A stretch of 64,000 bases of DNA from Streptomonospora nanhaiensis. GTDB lineage: Bacteria; Actinomycetota; Actinomycetes; Streptosporangiales; Streptosporangiaceae. The notes below the pieces were generated by a model. The model did not search any database and was not told the origin of the DNA. It saw nothing but the letters and a program-made list of their open reading frames with translations. Both the position numbers and the translations under genes were made by a program. The stretch lies in contig NZ_CP113264.1 in assembly GCF_026642255.1 (NCBI RefSeq), forward strand, positions 1,302,001 through 1,366,000, read 5' to 3'. Below, one piece after another: positions 27,079 through 36,475 of the stretch; position 1 is the first letter of the stretch, and each line of letters starts with the position of its first letter.

Positions 27079-27092
27079 GTTACCTGGGTAAC
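27079..27092. promoter_or_regulatory. 14-base perfect palindrome upstream of permease
   Basis: GTTACCTGGGTAAC. With only two bases between the 6-bp arms it is better read as a DNA operator than as an RNA hairpin. A related GTTACCGGGGTA occurs at 33653, upstream of the lrp gene. Confidence 0.45.
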
Positions 27093-27209
27093 GCAGCTAC
27101 GGTTACTGAGGGCGTTTTCGGGCTGATTCCGGCACGAAACGCCCCTTCACCTCCCACATCCCTTCCCGGGGGACAGGTGTGCCCGCCCACAGCAACGAGG
27201 AGTAGTCAC

Positions 27210-28670
27210 GTGGTCGACCAGAAGACCCCGGCGGACGCGGCGGCGCCCGTCGGCGTGCCCGCACTGAGGGAGCGGCTGACCCGGCGCAAGCCGGTCGAGA
27301 AGCTCGTCGCCGAGACCAGCGACGGCACCGGCCTCCAGCGGCACATGGGCTTCTGGCAGCTCTCCATGATCGGCATCGGCGCCACCCTCGGCACGGGCAT
27401 CTTCGTCGTGTTGGGCGAGGCCGTCCCCGTGGCCGGTCCCGCCGTCGTCCTCGCCTTCGTGCTCGCCGGCGTCACCGCGCTGTTCTCCGCGCTCGCCTAC
27501 GCCGAGATGGCCGGGATGATCCCCGCCTCCGGCTCCGCCTACTCCTACAGCTACGCCACCATCGGCGAGTTCATGGCGTGGGTGTGCGGCTGGTGCCTCA
27601 TGCTCACCTACGGCGTGTCCGTCGCCGCCGTCGGCGTCGGCTGGGGGCAGTACATCGACGAGCTCCTCCACCTCACCACCGGCCTGTCCCTGCCGGGGGC
27701 GGTGCTCGCCGGGCCGCTGGAGGGCGGCGTGGTCAACCTGCCCGCCGCGATCGTGGTCCTGCTGTCCATGTTCGCCCTGCTCGCGGGGGTGCGCGAGAGC
27801 AGCCGGGTCAACGCGGTCATGGTCGCCGTCAAGGTCGCCATCCTGGTCATGTTCGTCGCGATCGCGATCACCGCCGTCCAGGACGGCAACTTCGCCCCGT
27901 TCATGCCGATGGGCATGGCCGGGGTCAGCGCCGCGGGCGCCACCCTGTTCTTCTCCTACATCGGCTTCGACTCCGTCTCCACCGCGAGCGAGGAGGCGAA
28001 GAACCCCCAGCGCGACCTGCCCCGCGCGATCATGTTCTCGATGATCCTGGTGACCGCCATCTACTGCCTGGTCGCCTTCGCCGCCGTCGGCGCGCTCGAC
28101 TGGACCGGCTTCGTGGACGGCGAGACGTCCCTCGCGGGGATCCTCACCCTGGTCACGGGCACCCCGGTGTGGGCGGTCGTCTTCGCGGCCGGAGCGGTCC
28201 TCGCCCTGGCGAGCGTGGTGCTGGTGGTGCTCTACAGCCAGACCCGCATCCTCTACGCGATGTCCCGCGACGGGCTCATCCCCAAGGCGTTCTCCACCGT
28301 GGACGCCAAGGGCACCCCGCGCGCGAACACGGTCATCACCTCCGTGTTCATCGCGCTCCTCGCCGCGCTGGTCCCCCTGGGGCCGCTCGCGGACGCCACC
28401 TCCATCGGCACCCTCTTCGCGTTCGCCCTGGTCAACGTGGCTGTGCTGGTGCTCCGGCGCACCCGCCCCGACCTCCCGCGCGCCTTCCGCGTGCCCGGCG
28501 CCCCCGTCACGCCGGTCCTGGGGGTGCTCGCCTGCGCCTACCTCATGTTCAGCATGTCGCCGAGCGTGTGGGCGGCCTTCGGGGCCTGGCTCGTCGTCGG
28601 ACTGGCCGTCTACTTCGGCTACGGCATGCGCCGCTCCGCACTGGAGCGCGTGCCCGCGTCCGGGGTCTAG
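27210..28670 (+). CDS. APC-superfamily amino acid permease (cationic amino acid transporter-like)
   Basis: A 486-residue membrane transporter with about 12-13 membrane helices. The first helix carries the substrate-backbone motif GIGATLGTGIFVVLG, typical of the CAT/YhdG-like branch; later signatures are FFSYIGFDSVSTASEEAKNPQRDLP and RILYAMSRDGLIP. GTG 27210 is chosen with GAGGAG seven bases upstream; the frame is open far upstream through ispG and the terminator. It is followed by a strong terminator and then davA and davB, so import of lysine or arginine is a reasonable guess from context only. Confidence 0.9.
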   Translation: MVDQKTPADAAAPVGVPALRERLTRRKPVEKLVAETSDGTGLQRHMGFWQLSMIGIGATLGTGIFVVLGEAVPVAGPAVVLAFVLAGVTALFSALAYAEMAGMIPASGSAYSYSYATIGEFMAWVCGWCLMLTYGVSVAAVGVGWGQYIDELLHLTTGLSLPGAVLAGPLEGGVVNLPAAIVVLLSMFALLAGVRESSRVNAVMVAVKVAILVMFVAIAITAVQDGNFAPFMPMGMAGVSAAGATLFFSYIGFDSVSTASEEAKNPQRDLPRAIMFSMILVTAIYCLVAFAAVGALDWTGFVDGETSLAGILTLVTGTPVWAVVFAAGAVLALASVVLVVLYSQTRILYAMSRDGLIPKAFSTVDAKGTPRANTVITSVFIALLAALVPLGPLADATSIGTLFAFALVNVAVLVLRRTRPDLPRAFRVPGAPVTPVLGVLACAYLMFSMSPSVWAAFGAWLVVGLAVYFGYGMRRSALERVPASGV

Positions 28671-28699
28671 GCCGGGCGGGAAGGCCGCACCGCATGCCC

Positions 28700-28734
28700 G
28701 CGCCGGGGCCGGGGACCCTCCCCGGCCCCGGCGC
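28700..28734 (+). terminator. Terminator hairpin after APC permease
   Basis: GCGCCGGGGCCGGGGA (28700-28715) pairs perfectly over 16 bp with 28719-28734 around the loop CCC. Confidence 0.8.
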
Positions 28735-28943
28735 CGTGTCCGCCGACGCGCCCGGCCGCCGGGACGCGCCCGGCGCCGTGGCGGGTCCACGCGGCGATGC
28801 GCGCACGAACGCGCCCCAACACGCAAGGAAGAGCGGATTCACGGGGGAAAGACGCACGTTTCCACTGCTCCGGCGCACCGTTCCGACACGATCTCCCGCC
28901 TAGAGTGGACGCGGCCCGAGAACGACCGAGGGGGAGGCGGCCC

Positions 28944-29753
28944 ATGACGCGCGGACCACTGCGTGTGGCCCTGGACCAGGGGGCCGGTCGCAGCGGCGAC
29001 GTCGCCGACGCGCTCGGCCGGCTCGCCGGCCGCGCCGCACAGGCCGCCGAGGCCGGGGCCCGCCTGCTCGTCGGCCCCGAGATGTCGCTCACCGGCTACG
29101 CCCTCGGAGCCGGGACGGTGGCCCGGATGGCCGAACCCGCGGACGGGCCCCTCGCGGACGCCGTCGCGGCGATCGCCGCCGACACCGGCGTCGCCCTCGT
29201 CTACGGATTCCCCGAGCGCGCGGACGGCGCCGTGTACAACACCGTCCAGCTCGTGGACGGCACCGGTGCGCGCCTGGCCGCCTACCGCAAGGCCCACCTG
29301 TTCGGCGACCTGGACCGGGACGCGTTCTCCCCGGGGGCCGACCCGGTCGTCCAGGCCGACCTCGACGGGTTCCGCGTCGGCCTCCTGATCTGCTACGACG
29401 TGGAGTTCCCCGAGGCCGTGCGCGCACACTCCCTCGCGGGCACCGAGCTCCTCGTCGTGCCGACCGCCCTGATGCTCCCCTTCACGGAGGTCCCCACCCG
29501 GGTGGTGCCCGTGCGCGCCCTGGAGAACCAGCTCCATGTGGCCTACGTGAACCGCTGCGACACCGAGGGCGACCTGTCCTACGCGGGCCTGAGCGCGCTC
29601 ATCGGGCCGGACGGGACCGAGACGCTGCGCGCCGGTCCGGGCGAGGAGCTCCTGGTCGGCGACGTCGCGCCGGACGCCGTCGCCGCCGCACGCCGGGAGC
29701 ACTCCTACCTGGACGACCGCCGGCCCGACCTCTACCGGGCGCTCACCGCCTGA
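28944..29753 (+). CDS. davA: Nitrilase-superfamily amidase, DavA-like
   Basis: A 269-residue carbon-nitrogen hydrolase with the complete triad Glu46 (GPEMSLTGY), Lys116 (YRKAHLFGDLDR) and Cys150 (LLICYDVEFPE). Close resemblance in these blocks and in length to Pseudomonas putida 5-aminovaleramide amidase DavA, plus a DavB homologue directly downstream, suggests it hydrolyses the amide made by DavB. If DavB uses arginine, the substrate would be 4-guanidinobutyramide instead. ATG 28944 follows GGGGAGG by six bases. A possible -10 TAGAGT lies at 28901-28906. Confidence 0.82.
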   Translation: MTRGPLRVALDQGAGRSGDVADALGRLAGRAAQAAEAGARLLVGPEMSLTGYALGAGTVARMAEPADGPLADAVAAIAADTGVALVYGFPERADGAVYNTVQLVDGTGARLAAYRKAHLFGDLDRDAFSPGADPVVQADLDGFRVGLLICYDVEFPEAVRAHSLAGTELLVVPTALMLPFTEVPTRVVPVRALENQLHVAYVNRCDTEGDLSYAGLSALIGPDGTETLRAGPGEELLVGDVAPDAVAAARREHSYLDDRRPDLYRALTA

Positions 29754-29891
29754 CCCGCTCCCCGGGGCGCACGCGTCCCCGGCGCCGGCCGTGCCGACCG
29801 CGGCAGGGGCCGCCGTCCGGGGCGCCCGGCCGCCCGGACCGCCGCCCCGCCCCCCGCAGCCCGATCACCGACCACCCGAAGGAGGGGCTCC

Positions 29892-31607
29892 ATGACGTCC
29901 GCAGTGCCCACCGCCGCAGGCACCCCGTCCACGCCCGGCACGCCGCCGCTGAACATGTGCGGGCCGGACTTCCCGTTCGCCTACGACTCCTACCTGGAGC
30001 ACCCGGCCGGGCTCGGGCAGGTCCCCCCGCAGCACCACGGGACCGAGGTCGCCGTCATCGGCGGGGGGCTCTCCGGGATCGTGGCGGCCTACGAGCTGAT
30101 GAAGATGGGGCTGCGCCCGGTCGTGTACGAGGCGGACCGGATCGGCGGACGCCTGCGCACCGAGAAGCTCCCCGGCTGCCCCGACGACGTGGTCGCCGAG
30201 ATGGGCGCGATGCGCTTCCCGCCCTCTTCCACCGCCTTCCTCCACTACGTGGACCGGGTCGGCCTGGAGACGACCCCCTTCCCCAACCCGCTCTCCCCGG
30301 CCACCCCGAGCACCGTGGTCGACCTCAAGGGCGAGTCCCACTACGCCACGACCCTCGCCGACCTGCCCGAGGTCTACCGCGAGGTGGCCCGCGCCTGGGA
30401 GCGGACGCTGGAGGAGGGCGCACAGCACAGCCGCATGCAGCGCGCGATCCGCGAACGCGACACCGCGACCCAGAAGGAGATCTGGAACGATCTCGTCCGG
30501 GGGCTGGACAACCAGACCTTCTACGGTTTCCTCTGTGAGTCACCGGCGTTCGCGTCCTTCCGCCACCGCGAGATCTTCGGGCAGGTGGGGTTCGGCACGG
30601 GCGGCTGGGACACGGACTTCCCCAACTCCATCCTGGAGATCCTCCGGGTCACCTACACGGGCGCGGACGACGACCACATGGGCATCCGCGGCGGTGTCCA
30701 GCAGCTTCCCCGGCGGCTCTGGGAGGACGCCCCGGACAAGCTCGTCCACTGGGCGCAGGGCACCACGCTGGAGTCGCTGCACGGGAGTGGTCCGCGCCCG
30801 GCCGTCACCGCCCTGCGCCGCACCGCGGCGAAGGGCTCGCCCTCGGGGAACATCACGGTCACCGACGCGTCGGGTTCCGTCCGCACCTACCCGGCGGCCG
30901 TGTTCACCGCGCAGAGCTGGATGCTGCTGTCCAAGATCGACTGCGACGACGACCTGCTGCCGATCGACCATTGGACGGCGATCGAGCGCACCCACTACAT
31001 GGAGTCCTCGAAGCTGTTCGTCCCCGTGGACCGGGCCTTCTGGCGCGACAAGGACCCCGAGACGGGCCGCGACACCATGAGCATGACGCTCACCGACCGC
31101 ATGACCCGGGGGACCTACCTCCTGGAGGGCTCCGACCCGGACGGCCCCGCGGCGATCTGCCTGTCGTACACCTGGTGCGACGACTCGCTCAAGTGGCTGC
31201 CGCTGTCGGCCGGCGAGCGCCTGGAGGTCATGCTCTCCTCGCTGTCCAAGATCTACCCCGGGGTGGACGTGCGCTCGCACATCACCGGTGACCCGGTCAC
31301 CGTGTCGTGGGAGGACGAGCCCTACTTCATGGGCGCGTTCAAGGCGAACCTGCCGGGCCACTACCGCTACCAGCGCCGCCTGTTCACGCACTTCCACCAG
31401 GAGGGCCTGGCGGAGCGCCACCGGGGCCTCTTCCTGGCGGGGGACGACATCTCCTGGACGGCGGGCTGGGCGGAGGGCGCGGTGCAGACCGCGCTCAACG
31501 CGGTGTGGGGCGTGGCGCACCACTTCGGCGGCGGCACCGACGCGTCCAACCCCGGGCCGGGCGACCTGTTCGACGCACTCGCCCCCGTGGAGCTCCCGGA
31601 GGACTGA
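29892..31607 (+). CDS. davB: FAD-dependent L-lysine (or arginine) 2-monooxygenase, DavB-like
   Basis: Oxidatively decarboxylates a basic amino acid to its amide (lysine to 5-aminovaleramide), using FAD and O2. It has 571 residues. [19 protein letters not shown], the dinucleotide-binding [56 protein letters not shown], and the C-terminal FAD motif [27 protein letters not shown] all follow P. putida DavB from memory, block by block. Arginine 2-monooxygenase and tryptophan 2-monooxygenase are related alternatives. ATG 29892 has GGAGGGG upstream. It is 138 bases after davA. Confidence 0.85.
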   Translation: MTSAVPTAAGTPSTPGTPPLNMCGPDFPFAYDSYLEHPAGLGQVPPQHHGTEVAVIGGGLSGIVAAYELMKMGLRPVVYEADRIGGRLRTEKLPGCPDDVVAEMGAMRFPPSSTAFLHYVDRVGLETTPFPNPLSPATPSTVVDLKGESHYATTLADLPEVYREVARAWERTLEEGAQHSRMQRAIRERDTATQKEIWNDLVRGLDNQTFYGFLCESPAFASFRHREIFGQVGFGTGGWDTDFPNSILEILRVTYTGADDDHMGIRGGVQQLPRRLWEDAPDKLVHWAQGTTLESLHGSGPRPAVTALRRTAAKGSPSGNITVTDASGSVRTYPAAVFTAQSWMLLSKIDCDDDLLPIDHWTAIERTHYMESSKLFVPVDRAFWRDKDPETGRDTMSMTLTDRMTRGTYLLEGSDPDGPAAICLSYTWCDDSLKWLPLSAGERLEVMLSSLSKIYPGVDVRSHITGDPVTVSWEDEPYFMGAFKANLPGHYRYQRRLFTHFHQEGLAERHRGLFLAGDDISWTAGWAEGAVQTALNAVWGVAHHFGGGTDASNPGPGDLFDALAPVELPED

Positions 31608-31818
31608 GCCCGGCCGTGCCCCGCCCCCGCGACCGCTCCGGTCCCGGGCGGCGGGGCCGAGCACGCATCATGCCGTTCGTGCATGGGAGCGGCGGTTTCC
31701 GTCTTGGACGGCATCGGGATCGGTGGCCAGACTTCTGGCGTGGGGCCGCCCGCCGGGGCGGCCCGCGCGGGCCGGGCAGCCGGGCCGCGCACCCCCCGAA
31801 CAGGAGCTGAACACGACC

Positions 31819-32742
31819 ATGACCCCCTCACCGACCCTGCGCGCCGGAGGCGCGGCCCTGGCCGCGCTGGCCCTCACCTCCGTCACCGCCTGCGCGGCCT
31901 CCGGGCCGGAACCCCGGCAGGAGCCCGCCCGGGAGCAGTCGGCCGCCCCGGAAGCGGCGCCGGAGCTGTTCCGGGAGTTCGAGCGGCTGGAGGAGCGGTT
32001 CGACGCGCGGCTCGGCGTCTACGCGGTGGACACGGGCACCGGCGAGGAGATCGCCCACCGGGCGGACGAGCGCTTCGCCTACTGCTCCACCCACAAGGCC
32101 CTCTCCGCGGGCGCGGTGCTGCGGCGGAACACGCTGGAGGAGATGGAGGAGGTCGTCTCCTACACCGCCGACGACCTGGTCGGCCACACGCCGATCACCG
32201 GGGCGCACGTGGACACCGGGATGACCCTGCTGGAGGTGGCCGACGCCGCGGTCCGCTACAGCGACAACACCGCCGCCAACCTCCTCCTCGAGGAGCTGGG
32301 GGGTCCGGACGGGTTCGAGGAGGCCATGGAGGAGATCGGCGACGACGTGATCGAGGCCGACCGGATCGAGCCCGACCTCAGCCGGACGGCCCCCGGGGAC
32401 ACCCGGGACACGAGCACGCCGCGCGCCATGGCCGCGAGCCTGGAGGAGTTCACACTCGGCGACGCCCTTCCCGAGGACCGGCGCGCCGTGCTCAACGGCA
32501 TGCTGCGCGACAACACCACCGGCGACGAGGTGATCCGCGCGGGCCTCCCCGGGGACTGGGAGGTCGGTGACAAGACGGGCAGCGGGAGCTACGGGACGCG
32601 CAACGACATCGCCGTCGTCCGTCCCCCGGGCGGCGACCCCGTGGTCATCGCGATCATGTCCATGCGGTACGAGGAGGACGACGAGTTCGACAACGCGCTG
32701 ATCGCCGAGACCGCGACGGTGATCGCGGGGGTCCTGGGCTGA
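31819..32742 (+). CDS. Class A beta-lactamase (lipoprotein) with Ser at the position of Asn170
   Basis: A 307-residue exported serine beta-lactamase. The signal peptide ends in lipobox VTAC (Cys25), so it is likely membrane-anchored. The active-site set is Ser90-Thr-His-Lys93 (Ambler 70-73), SDN (130-132), Glu166 in [19 protein letters not shown] and KTGSG (234-238). In the omega loop the usual Asn170 is Ser (EPDLS rather than EPELN), an uncommon change. ATG 31819 is preceded by CAGGAG at twelve bases. It is followed by a terminator. Placement after davB is probably not functional linkage. Confidence 0.92.
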   Translation: MTPSPTLRAGGAALAALALTSVTACAASGPEPRQEPAREQSAAPEAAPELFREFERLEERFDARLGVYAVDTGTGEEIAHRADERFAYCSTHKALSAGAVLRRNTLEEMEEVVSYTADDLVGHTPITGAHVDTGMTLLEVADAAVRYSDNTAANLLLEELGGPDGFEEAMEEIGDDVIEADRIEPDLSRTAPGDTRDTSTPRAMAASLEEFTLGDALPEDRRAVLNGMLRDNTTGDEVIRAGLPGDWEVGDKTGSGSYGTRNDIAVVRPPGGDPVVIAIMSMRYEEDDEFDNALIAETATVIAGVLG

Positions 32743-33148
32743 CGCGGTGACCGGAGGGGGTCGCTGTCCTCCCCCTCCGCCGTGATCTCGTATCCGTGGC
32801 GGTGCCGGGCGCCGGGATCGGCCACAAGGACGGGACCGTCCAGGGCGGTGCCCCCTGCGGCACACCGGCAACGGTTCCGGCCGGGCCCGGAACCCGTGCC
32901 CGGGCCGGACGGGGAAGGGGCCGCCCGCCTCGCGGCGGACGGCCCCGCTGGCGCCCGGGATCAGGGGGCGCCACTCCCTCCAACGAACGGAGGGACCCGG
33001 GAGTTTCCGTGCCGGCGGGCGAACGCCGCGGCTCCCCGGGGCGGACGCCCCCGGCCGCGTGCGCGGCAGCCGCCCGGGACCCGCTCCCGCGGGGGCGCGG
33101 CTCCGGGCTCCCCGGGGCGTCCGGCCCGCCGGTCGCCGGGCCCGGAGC
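32743..33148. other. Intergenic region between bla and lrp (convergent)
   Basis: 406 bases without a credible gene. It begins with the bla terminator (32752-32779). The rest is GC-rich with several overlapping inverted repeats (for example around 33040-33150) that may terminate the lrp gene from the other strand. Confidence 0.5.
32752..32779 (+). terminator. Terminator hairpin after beta-lactamase gene
   Basis: CGGAGGGGG (32752-32760) pairs with CCCCCTCCG (32771-32779), loop TCGCTGTCCT. Confidence 0.65.
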
Positions 33149-33613
33149 TCAGGGCAGGTCGGCGGTCCCGGCGAGGATCGGCTGGTCCACGAGCCGGGAC
33201 AGGACCAGTGTGCTCTTGGTCCGCACCACGAAGGGTTCGGCGCCCAGGCGCTCGATGACCTCCTCCAGGTGGTGCGTGTCGCGTGCGCGCACCTGCACGA
33301 TGGCGTCGGCCTCGCCGGTGACCGTGCACGCCGAGGTGATCTCGGCGTAGCCCGCGAGCCCGGAGCGGATCTCGCCGGGAGAGGTGCGGGCGCGGCAGTA
33401 CAGCTCGATGAACGCCTCGGTGGTCCACCCGACGGCCTGCGGCTCGACGACGACGGTGAACCCTCGCACGGCGCCGGAGTCCACCAGCCGGTCCACGCGC
33501 CGCTTGACGGCCGAGGGGCTCAGTCCGACGTGGCCGCCGATCTCGGCGAAGCTCATCCGCGCGTCCGCGCCGAGAATCGCGATGATCCGCTCATCGACAC
33601 GATCCAGCCGCAT
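33149..33613 (-). CDS. Lrp/AsnC-family regulator
   Basis: A 154-residue feast/famine regulator. The N-terminal helix-turn-helix (MSFAEIGGHVGLSPSAVKRRVDRL, about residues 20-43, in two parts) is followed by an alpha/beta RAM effector domain (about 65-150). ATG 33613 has AAAGGGG six bases upstream. Lrp proteins usually sense amino acids. Its position a few kilobases from the davAB and permease genes makes it the best local candidate for their control. It is divergent from the TAP-like peptidase, whose promoter it may also affect. Confidence 0.88.
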   Translation of the reverse strand: MRLDRVDERIIAILGADARMSFAEIGGHVGLSPSAVKRRVDRLVDSGAVRGFTVVVEPQAVGWTTEAFIELYCRARTSPGEIRSGLAGYAEITSACTVTGEADAIVQVRARDTHHLEEVIERLGAEPFVVRTKSTLVLSRLVDQPILAGTADLP

Positions 33614-33732
33614 TGTGCCCCTTTGTCCACGTCTGATCCAGGCAGGGCACATGTTACCGGGGTATACCTCCCTGGGGTCCGTGTCGCTTCCCTCCGTCAC
33701 GTCGCGCAACAGTGACAATGCATGAGGTCGAA

Positions 33733-33743
33733 CACACAGTGTG
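33733..33743. promoter_or_regulatory. Short palindrome before TAP-like peptidase start
   Basis: CACACAGTGTG, a perfect 5-1-5 palindrome lying between the lrp promoter region and the peptidase ribosome binding site. It is a possible operator, unassigned. Confidence 0.3.
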
Positions 33744-33756
33744 AGGGAGTGGACGA

Positions 33757-35406
33757 GTGCGAGCACGAACCCTGGCCGCTGTCTCCGCCGGAGCGCTCCT
33801 GGCCTCCCTCGCCGCGGGGGTCCCCGCGCAGGCGGAGCAGACCGGTACGGCGGCCGGAGCCGCTCCCGCCGACACCGGGGGACTGGTGTGGGCCCCCTGT
33901 GAGGACATCGCACCCGTCGGGGAAGAGACCCTGGAGTGCGCGACCCTCACCGTTCCCCTGGCCCGCACCGACGGCGGCGCGCGGATCCACGGCCTCGGGG
34001 ACACCGTGGAACTCGCCCTGTCCCGGGTCCCCGCCACCGGCCGGGCCGAGCGCACGATGCTGGTCAACCCCGGCGGCCCCGGAAGCGCCGGGCGCATGTG
34101 GGCCGCCCACACCCACCGCCGCATGCCCACGGAGCTGCGCGAGACCTACGACGTCGTCTCCTTCGACCCGCGCGGCGTCGGGGCGTCCACCCCCTCCATC
34201 ACCTGCGACCCCGCCTTCTTCGCGCCCGTCCGCCGCGACACCGTCCCGGCGGACGCGGACGCCGAGGCCGCACTGCGGGCCGGAGCCGAGGACTACGCCG
34301 AGGCGTGCGGGGCCAACACCGGCCGCCTCCTCGACCACGTCCGCACCGAGGACACCGCGCACGACATGGACGCCATCCGGGCCGCGCTCGGCGAGGAGAC
34401 CATCGACTACCTCGGCTACTCCTACGGCAGCTACCTCGGCACGGTCTACTCCTCGCTCTACCCCGACCGGGTCCGCGCCCTGGTCCTGGACAGCGTCGTC
34501 AACCCGGACAACCCCTGGTACGAGAGCAACATCGAGCAGAGCCGGGCCCTGGACAGGTCGGCGGACGGCTTCTTCGACTGGGTGGCCCGCAACGACGCCG
34601 CCTACGGCCTCGGCGCCGACGGCGACACGGTCTCCGAGGCGTACTACTCCCTGCGCGCGGAGCTGGCCGCGACGCCGGCGGCCGGCACCGTGGGCCCCAC
34701 CGAACTGGAGGGCGCCGTCATCGTCGTCGCGTACAGCGGCGGCACCTGGCCGCGGGTCGCCGAGGCGCTCGCCGCCCGGATCAACGACGGGGACGACGCC
34801 CCGCTGCTCTCCCTGCACGAGGACTACGGGGACGACGCCGGGTCCGACCGCGGCTACGGCGGCTACCTCGCGGTCCAGTGCACGGACGCCCGGTGGCCCG
34901 AGGACTGGTCCACCTGGCGCGCGGACGCCGAGAGGCTCCACGCGGAGGCGCCCTTCATGGGCTGGCACAACATGTGGTACAACGCTCCGTGCGCCACCTG
35001 GGACGGCGACTCCGACGACTGGTTCCAGGTGGGCGACGGCCGCGGCGAGCACCCCGCCTACGACGGTGACGCGCTCGTCGTGCACGCCACCCGGGACGGG
35101 GCCACCCCCGTCGAGGGCGCCTACGCCCTGCGGAACCGGCTCCCCGGGGCCAGCCTCGTGATCGAGGAGGGAGGGCTGACCCACGGTGTCTCCCTCACCG
35201 GGAACACGTGCGTGGACGAGGTCGTCACCGCCTACCTGCGAGACGGGGAGGTCCCCGTCAGGGACGGGGGCGAGGGCGCCGACGTCGTCTGCGAGGGGCG
35301 TCCCGAGCCCCGGCCGCGCACCTCCCGGGCCGCACCTGAGACGATGGTGGAGCGCCTCGGCCCGGTCGGCATGGAAAGTCCCGGGAAGCCCGGGTCATCC
35401 GAGTAA
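33757..35406 (+). CDS. Secreted TAP-like alpha/beta-hydrolase peptidase
   Basis: A 549-residue exported enzyme of the tripeptidyl-aminopeptidase (TAP) group. A signal peptide (AVSAGALLASLAAGVPAQA, cut near residue 26) precedes an alpha/beta-hydrolase domain. The oxyanion motif NPGGPGSAG is at 104-112 and the nucleophile Ser222 in GYSYGS. The TAP-like C-terminal domain carries the catalytic Asp region (LVVHATRDGATPVEGA) and His (GLTHGVSL). GTG 33757 follows GAGGGAG by seven bases. Likely role is release of tripeptides or amino acids from peptides outside the cell. Confidence 0.9.
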   Translation: MRARTLAAVSAGALLASLAAGVPAQAEQTGTAAGAAPADTGGLVWAPCEDIAPVGEETLECATLTVPLARTDGGARIHGLGDTVELALSRVPATGRAERTMLVNPGGPGSAGRMWAAHTHRRMPTELRETYDVVSFDPRGVGASTPSITCDPAFFAPVRRDTVPADADAEAALRAGAEDYAEACGANTGRLLDHVRTEDTAHDMDAIRAALGEETIDYLGYSYGSYLGTVYSSLYPDRVRALVLDSVVNPDNPWYESNIEQSRALDRSADGFFDWVARNDAAYGLGADGDTVSEAYYSLRAELAATPAAGTVGPTELEGAVIVVAYSGGTWPRVAEALAARINDGDDAPLLSLHEDYGDDAGSDRGYGGYLAVQCTDARWPEDWSTWRADAERLHAEAPFMGWHNMWYNAPCATWDGDSDDWFQVGDGRGEHPAYDGDALVVHATRDGATPVEGAYALRNRLPGASLVIEEGGLTHGVSLTGNTCVDEVVTAYLRDGEVPVRDGGEGADVVCEGRPEPRPRTSRAAPETMVERLGPVGMESPGKPGSSE

Positions 35407-35491
35407 CCGGTCCAATAGGCTGGAATCGGCGCGAACAGGCTCGGCCAGTCGTCCCGGAGCCCGGAGGGCCCGGGCAGAGGGGGGAGATGCG

Positions 35492-36334
35492 ATGCTGCGG
35501 ACCTCGCCGGTACGGATCCTCGGAGAACGGGACCGGGAGGCTGTCCGCGCGCTCCTGGACGCCGACCCCGTGGGCAACGTCTTCGTCGCCTCGCGCCTGA
35601 TGGCCACCGGTCTCGCCGCCAGTGCCCACGGTGCCGAGGTGTGGGGGCACGTCGAGCGGGGCCGTTTGACCGCGATGTGCTACTCCGGGGCCAACCTGGT
35701 CCCGGTCAACGCCGGACCGGCCGCGATCCGCAGCTTCGCCGACCACGCCCGCTGGCGGGGCCGCCGGTGCTCGTCCATCGTCGGCCCCGTCGCGGCGGTC
35801 AGCGACTTCTGGGAGCAGGTCGCCCCCGTGTGGGGGCCCGCCCGGGCCATCCGCGCCAGCCAGCCCGTCCTGGAGATCGACGGTCCCCCCGCCGTGCCCG
35901 CCGACCCGCTCGTGCGCCGGGTCCGCCTCTCCGAGCTCAACACCCTGGTGCCCGCCTGCGTGGCCATGTTCACCGAGGAGGTCGGCGTCCCGCCGGACTC
36001 CGGTGACGGCGGCGCGCTCTACCGGGCGCGGGTGGAGGAGCTGGTGCGCACCGGCCGGGCGTTCGCCAGGATCGAGGACGGCCGGGTCGTGTTCAAGGCG
36101 GAGGTCGGCGCGGTCACCCGCCACGCCTGCCAGGTGCAGGGCGTGTGGGTGCACCCGGAGCTCCGGGGCCGGGGGCACTCCTCGGCGGGGATGGCGGCGG
36201 TGGTCGAGCACGCGCTCGCCGAGATCGCCCCCCGTGTGACCCTCTACGTCAACGACTTCAACGCCCCCGCACGCGCCACCTACCAGCGGGTCGGATTCCG
36301 CCAGGTGGGAGAGGTCATGTCGGTGCTCTTCTAG
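35492..36334 (+). CDS. GNAT acetyltransferase with DUF4081-type N-terminal domain (Rv2867c-like)
   Basis: A 280-residue protein with an N-terminal domain (DPVGNVFVASRL near 25-36) and a C-terminal GNAT fold (about 145-280). The acetyl-CoA motif is VQGVWVHPELRGRGHSSAGM, and LYVNDFNAPARATYQRVGF is typical. ATG 35492 has GGGGGAG upstream. In M. tuberculosis a similar protein (Rv2867c) directly follows ispG; here it is 8.6 kb away with amino-acid genes between. The substrate is unknown. Confidence 0.88.
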   Translation: MLRTSPVRILGERDREAVRALLDADPVGNVFVASRLMATGLAASAHGAEVWGHVERGRLTAMCYSGANLVPVNAGPAAIRSFADHARWRGRRCSSIVGPVAAVSDFWEQVAPVWGPARAIRASQPVLEIDGPPAVPADPLVRRVRLSELNTLVPACVAMFTEEVGVPPDSGDGGALYRARVEELVRTGRAFARIEDGRVVFKAEVGAVTRHACQVQGVWVHPELRGRGHSSAGMAAVVEHALAEIAPRVTLYVNDFNAPARATYQRVGFRQVGEVMSVLF

Positions 36335-36415
36335 CCGGCGCCCCTCCAGGGCCGGGAAGCACCGTCCCCGCCCGCCCCGACGCACTCCGCGCCGCACCCC
36401 GCCCCCGCGGCCCCG

Positions 36416-36437
36416 TTCCGGCGCGTCGGCGCCGGAA
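36416..36437 (+). terminator. Hairpin between GNAT and efflux genes
   Basis: TTCCGGCGC (36416-36424) and GCGCCGGAA (36429-36437) form a perfect 9-bp stem with loop GTCG, 39 bases before the next start. Confidence 0.55.
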
Positions 36438-36475
36438 GTCCCGCGCGCCCCCGCCACGACCCCGAGAGAGCCACG

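Larger units (their letters stand above)
26917..27209. other. Leader / promoter region of APC permease with several inverted repeats
   Basis: With the ispG terminator this makes a 347-base gap. It holds a 7-bp hairpin with a GGAA tetraloop (27018-27035), a 14-base perfect palindrome (27079-27092) and an 8-bp stem (27110-27117 with 27137-27144). GAGGAG at 27197-27202 is the ribosome binding site of the permease. This clustering is more than expected for a plain promoter. Confidence 0.5.

Noticed and set aside
27079..27092. GlnR box or c-di-AMP riboswitch upstream of the permease
   Set aside because: GTTAC and GTAAC are separated by four bases, not the six of a GlnR half-site, and the conserved blocks of the ydaO riboswitch are not found.
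26220..28670. A single 816-codon frame joining the end of ispG to the permease
   Set aside because: The part before 27210 runs out of frame through ispG and an 18-bp terminator and has no protein-like features; a good ribosome binding site marks GTG 27210.
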